64,000 nucleotides of DNA from Eleginops maclovinus (lineage: Eukaryota; Chordata; Actinopteri; Perciformes; Eleginopidae), in assembly GCF_036324505.1 (NCBI RefSeq), contig NC_086370.1:12324512-12388511 (forward strand), in the 5' to 3' direction. The number at the start of each line of letters is the position of its first letter. The stretch's first letter is position 1. Under the pieces are notes generated by a model. The model did no database searches. It had not been told where the DNA came from and saw nothing but the letters and a program-made list of their open reading frames with translations. Shown piece by piece: positions 41,001 through 52,500 of this stretch. A program made the position numbers and the translations under genes.

Positions 41001-43101
41001 ATATTACAGGCAGTTAATACAGGCTATACCATCAAGCACACTTTATTTCCTTCAAATTAAGCTGTTGGGGAAAACACTCTTCCATGACATTGCAGTGAAG
41101 TTCATTGAGTTACTACTGTACACCGTACCTGTTTTGTGAGAGCATCTGACCCGGGAGTGAATCCCCCATACCATCTGTTATGAGAGGGAAACAGAAACAG
41201 ACATAGACAGAGGATGTAACAGAATATACAATGTGTTTTGAGCGTGTGAAAATAAATTGACAATACCTGTCTGTTTTTTATTTTTTTTTATCAAAGATGG
41301 ACAAAGAGTATGCCCTATTTTCTTTCACATCAGATTTCCGCAGCGTTAATTGTTTGTTATGAGGTCATCGCAATGCCATAGTGGCTCTGCATTCACATCT
41401 TATTTGTTCTCACTCTGCTGGAGCTCAGGTGACTACCATTATCTCCTGATGGTGCATACTATCATTTGAGCCCCCACCCCCCTCCTGCTGAGATGACTGT
41501 AAGTTAATTCTGTCGGTTGGAATGAACATCTCTCTGATATTTAAACCACAGGGAGCCCCCGCTTTGTTGGGAGTGGGAATCGAGTGCGAGCACCATCGAA
41601 AGTACAGAGACAGATATATAGCATCATAATCTGAAGATTGTCTTTGGAATATTTTCAGTTTCAAGGGCCAAATGAGCTCACAAAGCAGAAGGCTGGCCGG
41701 CGCTGCGAGTGACAGATGTCTGATATGTTTGGCATGGATTAGCTAAAAGCTTATTTCTGCACCTTGTCTGTCACTGATGTTCAGACTCCTCAAAGTATAC
41801 ACCACTTTCCAAAATATCTGCAGGCTTTGAAGCGTCCAAGCAACAGAAATGGAGGTTGTCCAACTTGTTCATCTCACATTTCAAGGTCAGAGATTGGAAA
41901 TATAAACCGTTTGCTTAGGGATATTTCTCAAACAATTGTATTTTTATGAATAATTGTGTGAAGTTTGGTAAGCAACCTGTCAACATAGACCTATAATTTC
42001 CACCCAATGTTGTCCTTAATACTGATGATTATTTATTTCATCGCTTAAATGGCATAAATGTTAGCATACAACCAATGTATATTTTCACAGCAAAGTCAAA
42101 AGTTGACTGATAAATCCCTCTCGACTAATGCAGAGTAAAAACGTTCTATCCACCTCACATAATGTTCCATCCAGCATCGCCCACAGTGATGGCCAGTCAA
42201 ATTGGATTAAGCTGAGGTGGCTTGGGGCTTCTCTGCAGCTGCTGCTGTTTGATATGGGGTTTAGGTGTGCTGCAAGTGTTAACTTGGCTAGACTTGAAAG
42301 ACTCACAGAGACACATTAATATTTTATAGGAAACTACGGACTATGATGCCGATGAACCCTCGGCCTTATAAGAAAGGAACACAAACTGTAAAAATGTTGG
42401 CCTATAATGTGATGTTTCTACTGCAGGACAGTGCTGAAATAAATGTAATTCAAGTAATACAAATATTTGTATAAAGAAAAAAATAAGCAGGAACAAAAAC
42501 ATTGACAATCGAACTCAAATTAAAAAGTGTAAGATGAATGCAGCTGTGCGCACTTTTGTGTTCACTCAAAGTAAAGATTTTTATTTCTTAAGATTTAAAC
42601 ATTTTGAATGATAGGATGAGAGCCAAACTAATAATGTCAAAGTGATACAAATCAACCAATGACATATTCTTTTTTGTGATGGAAGGCGAACATTATGATA
42701 GCCTAGATTTCAACAGAAGGCAGCAAGCCATGTGGCCACAGTTATGTCCAAAATGGGATACCATTGCCAACGTGACTTAAGGTAGATTACCACAACTGGC
42801 TCCTGGAAGTTTTCTTTGGCATAGGTAATTTTAAAAAATGCTTAAAATAATGTACATCTCCTTGATGTATTAAACTATCCAAATTGTAAGTGATCCAAAT
42901 CATTTGACCAGTCAACACAAGTATTTTCTTACCATGTCCACGGTCATTACCAAACGCTTGATGATTTGTCCAAGCATTAAACCATACTCCAACGATGGTG
43001 GTTGCAGATCAGAAAATAATGCTAATTTTAGCTACAGTCATATGGGACTTTTTTGAAAAAGCAGTGGCATCCTCTTATTTAAATATTTTTTTATTTGGGC
43101 T
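32056..43101. other. Intergenic stretch, no gene recognised
   Basis: AT-rich unique DNA. Open frames of up to 129 codons (39634-40023, minus) have no family resemblance, and several overlap on both strands in the locally GC-richer patch 39400-40000. Some blocks (for example 35570-35720 and 40880-41090) have the even, repeat-free look of conserved non-coding elements, but that cannot be tested from one genome. Confidence 0.45.
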
Positions 43102-43107
43102 CCAAAC
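43102..43107. repeat. Target-site duplication CCAAAC, left copy
   Basis: The same six bases occur immediately outside the right end at 43955-43960. A 6-bp duplication is characteristic of the IS3EU superfamily. Confidence 0.85.
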
Positions 43108-43193
43108 TACGGTGGTGTATTGCTATCACACTAAAAAAAAAAATAAGGCTCAGTATCAAGTAATTACGTGAAAGTTTCTTGTTATAACAAGAT
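43108..43193 (+). repeat. Left 86-bp terminal inverted repeat
   Basis: Base-for-base identical to the reverse complement of 43869-43954, including an 11-base A run. The first mismatch is the next base (C against G), after which the similarity continues for some ten bases. Confidence 0.93.
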
Positions 43194-43199
43194 CTTTTT

Positions 43200-43448
43200 C
43201 ACGTTATAACGTGATAATTATCACGTTATAACGTGAAATTATCACGTTATAACGTGATAATTATATTTTCACGTTATAACGTGATAATTTCACGTTATAA
43301 CGTGATAATTATATTTTCACGTTATAACGTGATAATTTCACGTTATAACGTGATAATTATATTTTCACGTTATAACGTGATAATTTCACGTTATAACGTG
43401 ATAATTATATTTTCACGTTATAACGTGATAATTTCACGTTATAACGTG
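43200..43448. repeat. Array of eleven CACGTTATAACGTG palindromes
   Basis: Eleven perfect 14-bp palindromes start at 43200, 43222, 43243, 43270, 43291, 43318, 43339, 43366, 43387, 43414 and 43435. From 43243 on they alternate 27- and 21-bp steps, a 48-bp tandem unit repeated about four times. Degenerate relatives of the palindrome continue on the far side (43740-43870), and a TTGTTATAACAA variant lies inside each terminal repeat. Subterminal repeats of this kind are typical transposase binding sites; expansion of the 48-bp unit probably occurred within this copy or its parent. Because 48 is divisible by three and the unit has no stop, it yields a repetitive but meaningless open frame. Confidence 0.95.
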
Positions 43449-43548
43449 AAAATATCATGTTATTTCAAGATAATGACATGGACGAAACAGCGTTCGCTTC
43501 AAAGAAATAGCCTATAAAGGAAGTAAAACGGCCCGACGCGCAACCGAA

Positions 43549-43773
43549 TTGCCCGAGATGGATGTTTCTGATAATATATGCTTTTATTTCCTACTTGGCC
43601 TGAGACACTGGGAGATATTGGCATTTCTTAGGATGGACGGAATTATAATAAGCATGCCAACGCTAAGGAGGCGACTGAAGTTCTTGGGGTTGTTCAGGAG
43701 GAAAGCCCAGTCAGACTTGGTGGATTTCTTATCTCAGAATAACGTGATAGTTGCATATCTTGTAAAAACGTGA
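43549..43773 (+). pseudogene. Truncated N-terminus of an IS3EU-type transposase
   Basis: A 74-codon frame inside the transposon. The segment FYFLLGLRHWEILAFLRMDG, then ISMPTLRRRLKFLGLFRRKA, then QSDLVDFL, resembles the helix-turn-helix start of fish proteins annotated as integrase catalytic domain-containing, where the block LGLRHxEI...TLRRRL...LFRRK precedes the DDE/rve core. Here the frame runs into the palindromic repeat and stops after LVKT, so the catalytic core is missing and no activity is expected. The resemblance is from memory of the family. The ATG lies just after the repeat array at 43549, though translation in a different element may start further upstream. Confidence 0.65.
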
Positions 43774-43868
43774 AAATATCATATCTTGAAATAACATGAT
43801 ATTTTCACGTTATAACGTGATAATTTCATGTAATAACATGATACTTATCTTGTTTAAACGTGAAAAAC

Positions 43869-43954
43869 ATCTTGTTATAACAAGAAACTTTCACGTAATT
43901 ACTTGATACTGAGCCTTATTTTTTTTTTTAGTGTGATAGCAATACACCACCGTA
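43869..43954 (-). repeat. Right 86-bp terminal inverted repeat
   Basis: Inverted partner of 43108-43193, ending CCACCGTA directly before the right CCAAAC duplication. Confidence 0.93.
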
Positions 43955-43960
43955 CCAAAC
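43955..43960. repeat. Target-site duplication CCAAAC, right copy
   Basis: Matches 43102-43107 exactly and abuts the right terminal repeat. Confidence 0.85.
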
Positions 43961-46900
43961 ACTCTCTCAGCTAATAATATTAATAGTTATTTCAACATAT
44001 TAGCATGACTGACAGATGTTTAGCATTAGCGGATGAAGCTTGTTGACATTTACCCAGGGAAAAGCATGCATCTTTAATAAACAGAAACTTTTAATAAAAA
44101 ATATGTGAAAACATTGGCTGCTTATATCATACAGTTGTGTTTTCACATAAATAGAAATGTGTAAGTATAATAACTTTGCACATTTAACATTTGGAAAGTG
44201 CCTCTATGCATTGAATGTACAAGGTGTTTTGTTTGTGTTCTGAGAAGCAATGTCTTTTTAGACAAATCTCCCTCTTATATTTTGTAATAGAAAACTCCAC
44301 TTCTTTGTAAATGGAATGCTATCCTTTATCAAGTATTTTCGCTCTATATGCTGGACATTTGAAGTGGTGCCGGTTTAATAGACATATTTCCCGTAGGGTC
44401 ACAACACCAATCCTACAGCATCTGTGGCAGTGTCCTCAATACACCCACATACGATGGGAAGGATAACATTTGAAATTCAGATATCAACCCTCTATAGTTT
44501 TGTTTACACTGCACAAAAACAGTATATTCCTCACACTGCCATAATACGTTTTGTCAAGGAGAACAATGGAATAAAGACGTGGCTTTAACATAATTGGAAA
44601 TACTATGAACAACTTAGCAAACTGGATGGATACAAATGACTTCTTGCATATGAGCATTAACATGACACGTAAATCTAATGGTGCATTCTCTTAAATGTCA
44701 CTTGTACAATATTATAGTTCCTTTTTTCTTTGGAGTATTTAGGTATGTGTCGTGAATTCTCTGACGTTTTTTTTTTTCATTTTAAAGGGGCCATTAGGTT
44801 GGAAAGATGTTTAATGGCTTCTGTAATCTTTCTCTGTATCTTATGAGGTCGATTCAGGTTTTGGTAATAAAATCGCAATGAAATTCTCGAGCTTATCAAT
44901 GGTAGGATTTCTGCTTTGATAGGAGAGACGAGATGGAAAGAGAATGAAGAGGGGGCTTTAAAACAGGAATATGAAGAAGGAATACGAGGGAGGACATTGT
45001 CTCGGAACGGCAGCGTTGTGCGCATCCAAAGACTGAGGAACTGATGATGCAGCATCTGATGTTCTTTTGTAATAAAGTCCTGTCCCAACTCTGCCTGCAA
45101 AGGAATGATTAGAATTAAAGCAGTAATATAGGTTTTAAAGCAAGAGAAGTTCAAAATACAATTTTCCTAATAAGTAAATGTGATGAGTATTGACCCAGAA
45201 TAGCTTCCTGCTTTAGACAATCCTTAGAGTTCCCTTCATAGCACATACCATCATCCTTCTTAGCAATGTAGTCACTTTGAGCACAAATCAACAAAATGTC
45301 TTTATCTCCGTCTTGTTGTGCGTGCAAATAACTGTGATCTACAAAGAGCTGAGCTATACCACAAGTCCCCTGAGGGCAATTTAATTCCTAGAAACTACTG
45401 TATGTGATGTTGATGTTGAATTGGATGTCATTTTGTTTTAATCTTTGCTAATGCTTTAAAGAAGAGTTGCATATTCTCGTATCCTTTCAGGCATGAGACC
45501 TGGGTGGAGACTATGCACATCACAGAAAATCCCTGTATGTCACTGATAAGGCCTAACAGTGATATGGATCAGAAGGGCGTTAGAGCCTGGTGGATCAATA
45601 CCTGCAGATGTTTTGCCTGCACACAACCACCAATCTTTAAGACAGGGCTTACTATGGAAAAATTGACAAACTAAATCTGCAGGACCTAATGACTAAAAGA
45701 CAACAGGATAAAAATGGCCACTGGCTTGTTTATTCTGAAGTTATACTATTTAACAATCACCATAAAATTCCCAATCTGAAATAAAAAACAATATTTGAAC
45801 AATTAAATTGTATAGGTGTTTAAACTATTGCCTGTCTGAAAATGTATAGATGATATTTCCAGCGCGCCTTGAGTTAAGTTTGAATTTTTTATTGATTGAA
45901 TACATCAATGTCATATTTCCCCATTTCCAATCGCTTTCTTCAACAGCAGCCATTTTGCAAAGATCATACAGATTTAAATCGATGATAGGCTGGAAAGAGA
46001 TAATCATTTCTCCACCGACAGTAGACTGTACACCATAATACAGCTTGGCCTCTGGGCAGTTTTCTTGACTGCAAAAAACTCATGTGAAGATCACACATCA
46101 ATGACTAGCAGTTAAAAAGAAGAAGCCTGTGCACCCAGATTCAAATGGTCTTCAGTTATACACCTCCATAAAACATAATTGCTGTAAAATCCTGTTTTAT
46201 GGGGGTCTGTTAAAGAAAATTGTGTTTTTGAAACCTATTATTGCCACTGAGACCTAAGCATAAAACAAATGTTCTCATTAACACTTATTATCTTATCCAG
46301 ATCTGCTGAAGTTGATGGAGGTAAATAGAATCGTGTTAGACTAAAACTAAAAGCAATACATTTGAAACACCTAATCTTCATGAAAAGAGATTCATTTTCA
46401 ACCATTTTTCCAAATCGGAACTATGTGTGCTAGTATATTGTGCAGCCCCCCTGTACAAACCTCCCTTTGTACAGGTGGGTTTATCTGTAGTGAATAACGG
46501 GATAAGTGACTTGCAGGTAGTAGTGAGTGCCTTTATGAAAAAAAGATCCAAGTACTAACCCAACAAAAGTTTGATTATTTTTAGGTTTGTACATTTCTTG
46601 CTAAAATGGTTTTGCAATAAAAAGTTCAAGCGGTGAAAAGTGATCACAGGCTGAATTTCTTTTACAGATTCACAAAGTAACAAAGAGTCACTCGGGTTAC
46701 ATTTTTGTTCTCAGTATCAAGTAGCATTCAAGCTTAATAAACTCTTCTTTTTTTTAAAAGTATACTCCAGTGTGCAGGTCTTGCTCTGAGATAAATTCAT
46801 AATTTCAGAGTTAAGAGCTTGAGCGTTTTATTTCTTGGTTTGCGTTAAAGATCTGTTTCTAAATTAAATCAAAAGAATTTGAACAAGAGTGCATAATTAG

Positions 46901-49380
46901 AAATGTGTTTCATACAAAGAAAACATGTCTATTTTCTCTGTATAAAACACAGAATTTGATGTAATGGTATTTTTTAAGAACAGCCTTTTTTTCAATATAT
47001 ACACACTGCCTTACAAATGTAGATGGCATACAGCTTCCGCACCAGGCTTCACAGTGGGTGATCACATTAACGTCAGTTGTATTTAAATTGTGCTGTGAAT
47101 GAATACATTTCCCTCTGCCTTAATATGAATTACAAATAAAAATCTCAAATGTATTCTAGTCATCCCAATAACAACCACTAATAATATATTCTGCTTTTGA
47201 TTAGATGAGGAACCTTTTAACACGACAATGATTTATGAGAATTTCAAATAAGACAGCCAGACATTTGACTTTATTTACTCTTTATCTGCTAATCAGTCCA
47301 TCAAATGTATTGTGATTAAGGCCTCTTGGGCACATGCTTTGATGGCTCAGATTTGTTGCTATTGATTTTTGGTGGTTTTGTGACTAGAAGAATGCATCTC
47401 AGTTGCAGTACACAGAACAACTGGCCTGTTTTCACTTGTGACCAATAAACCCCCCAGCTTTGAAAGGTTTTCAATTTGTCCTCAGCATCTAAGAATATCC
47501 AAGTGTTCGAGGCTGCACCAGACCTTGCACAAACTGTTAGCTGTGGTTGGTGCTACAAGGACATCCATTTATCAACTCATTTTTGCTTTGGAATACATAA
47601 TGATCTGTACTTTGTGACATAAACAATATGCTCAAGCAGCTAAAGTGTGATAAGAAATAATGGAAAACAGATCTTATGTCTACTTAGGACAAGCTGAACA
47701 CCCACTGTTGCCCACAACATAGGTTGTCATGTTGAAGAGTGACATGCAGCTGATTTCAATCTGTTCAGCTAAAATATATATATATATATTTTATCTGTGT
47801 ATGTATGAAGACATCAGTTGTACCTTCCTCTTTTTCTAGAATCACTTCTTTATTTATTTCATGTTTTTACACCCAGTATCAATATCCTTAGCCGCACTGC
47901 TGATCACTGAGCAGCTTGAGGGTGAAGCTCTTTGCTCAAAGGCAAATGGACAACAACTTCATATTCCAGCCTATCATTAATGCTACACTTAGAAGCTATT
48001 AACATGTGAACAAAGGTGGTTTTGAAAGGCAAACCCCTCTAACTTAGCCATCTGGCACGAACAACAGCAAAGGAAATTGTGACCCATATGAAAGCTTTTG
48101 CTAGAGAAGTGCTGAGTAGCATCTGCTCGCTGTGAAAATGCCTTGGGTCCTTCCCATGACATGACAAATTACACAGGGCAGTTTACATTTAATTATCCAC
48201 TCCAGTGCTCACCTCAATGAGAAAGTACAGGAAAATGGGAACATCTTTTTCATCTTGACCAAATACTTTAAACAACCTATTTTTTTCATCTCTACCCTTT
48301 TCAAATTGAATGAGTGTGATGATTCCCATTGGGTTTATCGATGGTGAGAGAAGACACGATTTTTAGAGTGCATTAAAACTTGTTTGATGGTGATAAATAA
48401 TTTACATTGGTTAACTAATAGGAGATAACACAGAACGTAATGTGTTGCCTGTGCCCCATATGTGAACAGATATTTGATAAATCACAAGATCAGTGATTAG
48501 ACACATTTTCAGCTCTTTGCCGTGCTCTACAAAGGTGGCTGCAGCTCTAGGCTCTGGCTTAACTTCAATACTATATACATACATATTATATGTGCTATTG
48601 TCCCAGGTGAAATGCAGATTTGAAAATACCTATTTCAATAACAATATTGGACCAATAAATAGAACATTTTTACATTTGTTTGATATAAGTCAATGGCTAG
48701 ATCATTTACTCTGTACTCATGTTAGGATATTACATCTAATTATTCAATTCTTTTCAGAAATATCAAAGTCTTTGAATAGCCCTGCTAACTCCCACTAATT
48801 GATAACATGCATTGATCAATAAATAACATGATATCAATTATTAACATATACACGTATTCTGTAGGTGACCTTTGATCTTACAGTTTTGGCTGCACAACCC
48901 CTTTTAGCAAATATTGCTGCAATGATGGGGTCTAAACAGATTGACCTCAATAAGCACTTGAAAACTCTCAGACATGTAGTATACTATATGCATGAATTGT
49001 TACATCATTTTCAAGTAGCTTTCATTCTTTATGGTTTATTACAGCATTTATTTTCGCTCATTCAAATTAAATTACATTCAGTCAATTTAAAAATACTGGT
49101 AATTCGTCTGGACCTGTATACCTTTTTTTATGTTCAGTTATTCTGTTTTTGTTCAGGCCATTGGGTGTTAGTTCAAAAAGCATTTCATCAGCATTTTTTG
49201 CGGAAACATTTTTATAATACCAGCACCCTCAATTCATTTCAGTGAAAATAGGCTTTTCTGGAAGTGAAACATAAATCTAGGTCACCATGTGTCTTTGCCT
49301 TTGATGCTATAGCAACAATAAGCTGCATATGAGGATTCAAAGAGCATACACAATATAGCAGGTAGTGCTAGATGCTGAGA
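43961..49380. other. Intergenic stretch, no gene recognised
   Basis: AT-rich DNA. It includes a short (AT)n tract at 47771-47793. Open frames are at most about 126 codons (the longest, 48865-49245 plus, is low-complexity and phenylalanine/leucine-rich) and show no family. Confidence 0.45.
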
Positions 49381-49540
49381 CCAAACACAGAAGGTGAGTC
49401 ACAGCAGGCGCTGCAGTGTTGCCCAGGATTCAGGTCAGCCAGATAACTCCAGGTGGAGAGGGTCCTGTCCCCAGGTCACAGTGCAGCCTGCAGCTGGACC
49501 AAGGTCAGCAACAGTGTGCCCTGGGTGCATAATAGGACAT
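49381..49540. promoter_or_regulatory. GC-rich patch with three AGGTCA half-sites
   Basis: Against an AT-rich background this 160-bp patch is clearly GC-rich. It carries AGGTCA at 49432-49437, 49473-49478 and 49502-49507, all in the same direction; the last reads ACCAAGGTCA, like an SF-1/ERR monomer site. AGGTCA is the nuclear-receptor half-site. Spacings (41 and 29 bp between starts) do not form classic direct-repeat dimers. An enhancer role is inferred; it could equally be an unrecognised repeat or exon. Confidence 0.25.
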
Positions 49541-52500
49541 CAATGTTTAATGTAAAGTAAGCCATCCCTAGCTTTGAGCAGGGGGGTTATGAGCAGTTAA
49601 CTCAACTCTACATGCAGTTGTGTAAACTGTGTTGCAGCTGGTTGGTTTGTATTCCTTGTTTATAATTCCTTCCTGGAGCTCCGGTGTTGGGAGGGAGAAA
49701 AACACATTTACCATTTTTCCATTGAAAAGTGAAACTTGGAGCTAGAAGGCTGCAAAGAGCAAAATAAATAATATTCACTGGGTCCCAGGAGTGAGAGCGG
49801 TAAACAGATAATACCTGTTTAGGAAGATGAAAAGCATAAAGTCAGGAGTGAAGAAATACCATGGTTCACAGAATGTCTATTTGATCGGGAAGAGTGGAAA
49901 AAAGTCCTTACTACCTACATTTTCCCAAACTGATTTAATAAGATCAATTCATCAGGAATATCCCCATTAAATACAGTGGGTTATTTCCACAGCAGTGGAA
50001 GTACTTTCATAGTAAGGCGTATGTAATGTCACACAATGTGAAAGCACTACTTGGAATGTTCCTATTTCAAAGCTTCACTGCAAAGCATTCACACTGCATT
50101 TCTTCACGTTTGCTTTATTAACGTTTGGAATTCCTGCTGAGGTGATTATAGGGGCGGCGTGTACCTGCTCAGTGCTTCTTCTTTTGTGTGTGCCAAGCAG
50201 AATTTGAAAGCAGATAACATTTGCACATCATTTGTCAAAAACAATACAAGTTTCAACAGAAAGAGCCTCTGCTGAGAAGCCCACAGTGGGGACAGAGACT
50301 GCTCTTTGAACAGACTTAATCGTGATGGACACATTTGCATTGTTCTGCCTATCTTTCTCTGTTCACGTATATTCATAATAAAGAATATCATCTCTGAGAA
50401 GGGGTTCAAATTGTACCAAAGGAACAAGAAGAGAAACATATTTATGTTTTATCTAAACCTATCTTTACTTCAGATGTACAAATGTTAGCAGAAAATGTCT
50501 TTTAGAAATGTGATTTATATTATTGCTCAAGAAAAATAGATAGTGAATATACATACCGTGTTAACTATTTACAGGACTGTAGCTTTAATTCAGTTTTGTT
50601 CAACAGTGACACAATTCACTAATGGCACATTTGATTTTCTTTGATGATATGATGAAGGTTTACTTATTTTTCCATTTGTGATAAACCATTGAAAATTGGC
50701 AGTGTTAGGTAACACAATTTGGAGCATAATGTAGACAAAAACAAAAGATGTTATTTTTCGTTTAGGAAAAAGATAACCTTTTAAGAGCAACATTACCAAA
50801 GGAAATAAATCCAAGCAAAGGGATTTACATATTTAATTTCAAAAACATATCATAAGGAATATACAAATACTGACTATTTAAACTGGTCTTGGTAGAATGG
50901 ATAAGTGTTGGGGCTGGGAATCTGGAATCAAGGCCTCTGGATTTTCAAACACAGGTAATGGCCCTGGCATCAACCCCAACAATTGTTATACATTTGATGC
51001 TTGTGAGATGATGCCATGTTAGAAAAAACAACAGTTTTGTCAGGTAGTCATTTGAAGCTAGCAAGAATTAGCATTCACTTTGGACAGGAAGACCTTACTT
51101 CCCACTATTTCCAGTCATCCGTATCACATCTCCATAACAGGATCATACTCTCCTGTAAATAGGCTTTGACCTAGCTAAAACTCAGCGAGCTGTCTAGAAA
51201 CTAGACAACGTTCTTCATAAACCCGGGTTACATTAATGACATTTGACCAGATCAACTGACCCATATAGAACATACCAATCTATATTAATGTGTTCTACTC
51301 CATTTTCAATATATATTAATGTTGGGTATAAATTTCTTTAGGTATGTAGGAAGGCATCTCATCAGCATTCTTCTAGTTAAATGGAGCTCCTGTTAATTAT
51401 TCATCATCCTTTCAGCTCACGCACAACAGAAAATGCTGACTCAACTTTTAGTCTTTTCTTAATCTTTTTGGGGCATGATTAAGTTAACGTATTAAGTAAT
51501 TGCAAATATGTTCAGTTAATTGAAGTGAAATACAAACATTGCCACCATGCTTAAAATGAGTCTAAAAAAAACTGTTTAGGCATTTTTTTTTCTCCAAACA
51601 TGGTTCCCTTTCATCACATGGTGCATTAGTGATCGGGGCTGCTGCTACAGCCTGCCGGTGTTCATGATTCTTCAGGGGCTCTGAGTCAACATGCCACTGT
51701 GGGTTAGAGGTAAGATTGCTTCTGCATTTCTGTATGATCAGTTAATCCACTTTCTGCCTTCACTCACTAAATGTGCAGAATAAAAATCACAGCAGCAGTG
51801 GATTTTGTGCTTATATTGCTATAAAAAATGGACATTTGTTCTTGCCCTTCTTGACTCATCTCATTAGTTTTCCATTATTTATAAGCATAAATTGCTCTAA
51901 GTGAAACGTTTATCCCAGCAACATATTGGAAAACTCTTCCCAGAAACAAACACTTGCCTCATTCTAAGTTCTAAGGATTTAAATTGATAATTTTTTTTAT
52001 ATCTCAAATCCATTGTGCGTTGTTACACCAAACATGATACTCAGTGCTGGGCACAGGGTGCACTGTTTCAAACAATCCCTCTCTAAACCCAATTTGGCAT
52101 AATTTAGTCTAATCTGCATTGCAGTGATTAGATAAGGATATTTTGATTACAATCAAGTATTCACCCAGGACATGGAATCAGCAATGTTAAATTGCTACCA
52201 CAGAAATTGATAGCATTTACTTAATTATATACAGTGGCAATTCAGTCTGGCATCCTCCAGGATCTATTTATCCTACCCTCTAAAGGCAATTAAATGACGG
52301 GAAGACATGTTGTGTATTGTGTGTTAGGTTATATGTGGGATTAGAACGAGATAATGAGAGAGAAAAATAAAGAAAGACAGTTAGTCAAACCTTATTGGAT
52401 GTCTGGCAGACATTGTGTTGTAGACTTTATACCATGCAATTTGTGCGATGACAGTTTTGAGAAAGTAGCGCCGTGCCTTTTTTTTGGGTTCTTTTTTATT

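Larger units (their letters stand above)
43108..43954 (+). mobile_element. Non-autonomous IS3EU-like DNA transposon (847 bp)
   Basis: The element begins TACGGTGG and ends CCACCGTA. Its outer 86 bases (43108-43193 and 43869-43954) are perfect inverted repeats, and it is flanked by CCAAAC on both sides (43102-43107 and 43955-43960). TAYGG termini with 6-bp duplications are the reported signature of the IS3EU superfamily. The internal coding remnant (43549-43773) resembles the N-terminus of the fish integrase-type transposase-like proteins, which supports this. The catalytic domain is absent, so the element is an internally deleted derivative. Subterminally it carries many short palindromes. Perfect long terminal repeats suggest recent insertion. 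The superfamily call rests on recalled signatures and has not been searched. Confidence 0.85.

Noticed and set aside
43200..43448. Evenly spaced repeats resembling a CRISPR array
   Set aside because: The spacers are near-identical instead of unique, the array is inside a DNA transposon with inverted repeats, and the DNA is from a vertebrate.
43233..43517. 94-codon frame made of the repeated peptide SRYNVIIIF
   Set aside because: It is the translation of the 48-bp palindromic tandem repeat, whose unit length is a multiple of three and lacks stops; it has no protein character.
48865..49245. 126-codon plus-strand frame
   Set aside because: It is phenylalanine/leucine-rich, AT-driven and without any domain or neighbouring splice signals; fits chance.
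50890..50960. tRNA-derived SINE head
   Set aside because: Only a faint resemblance to box A/box B-like spacing, with no clear tail or target duplication.
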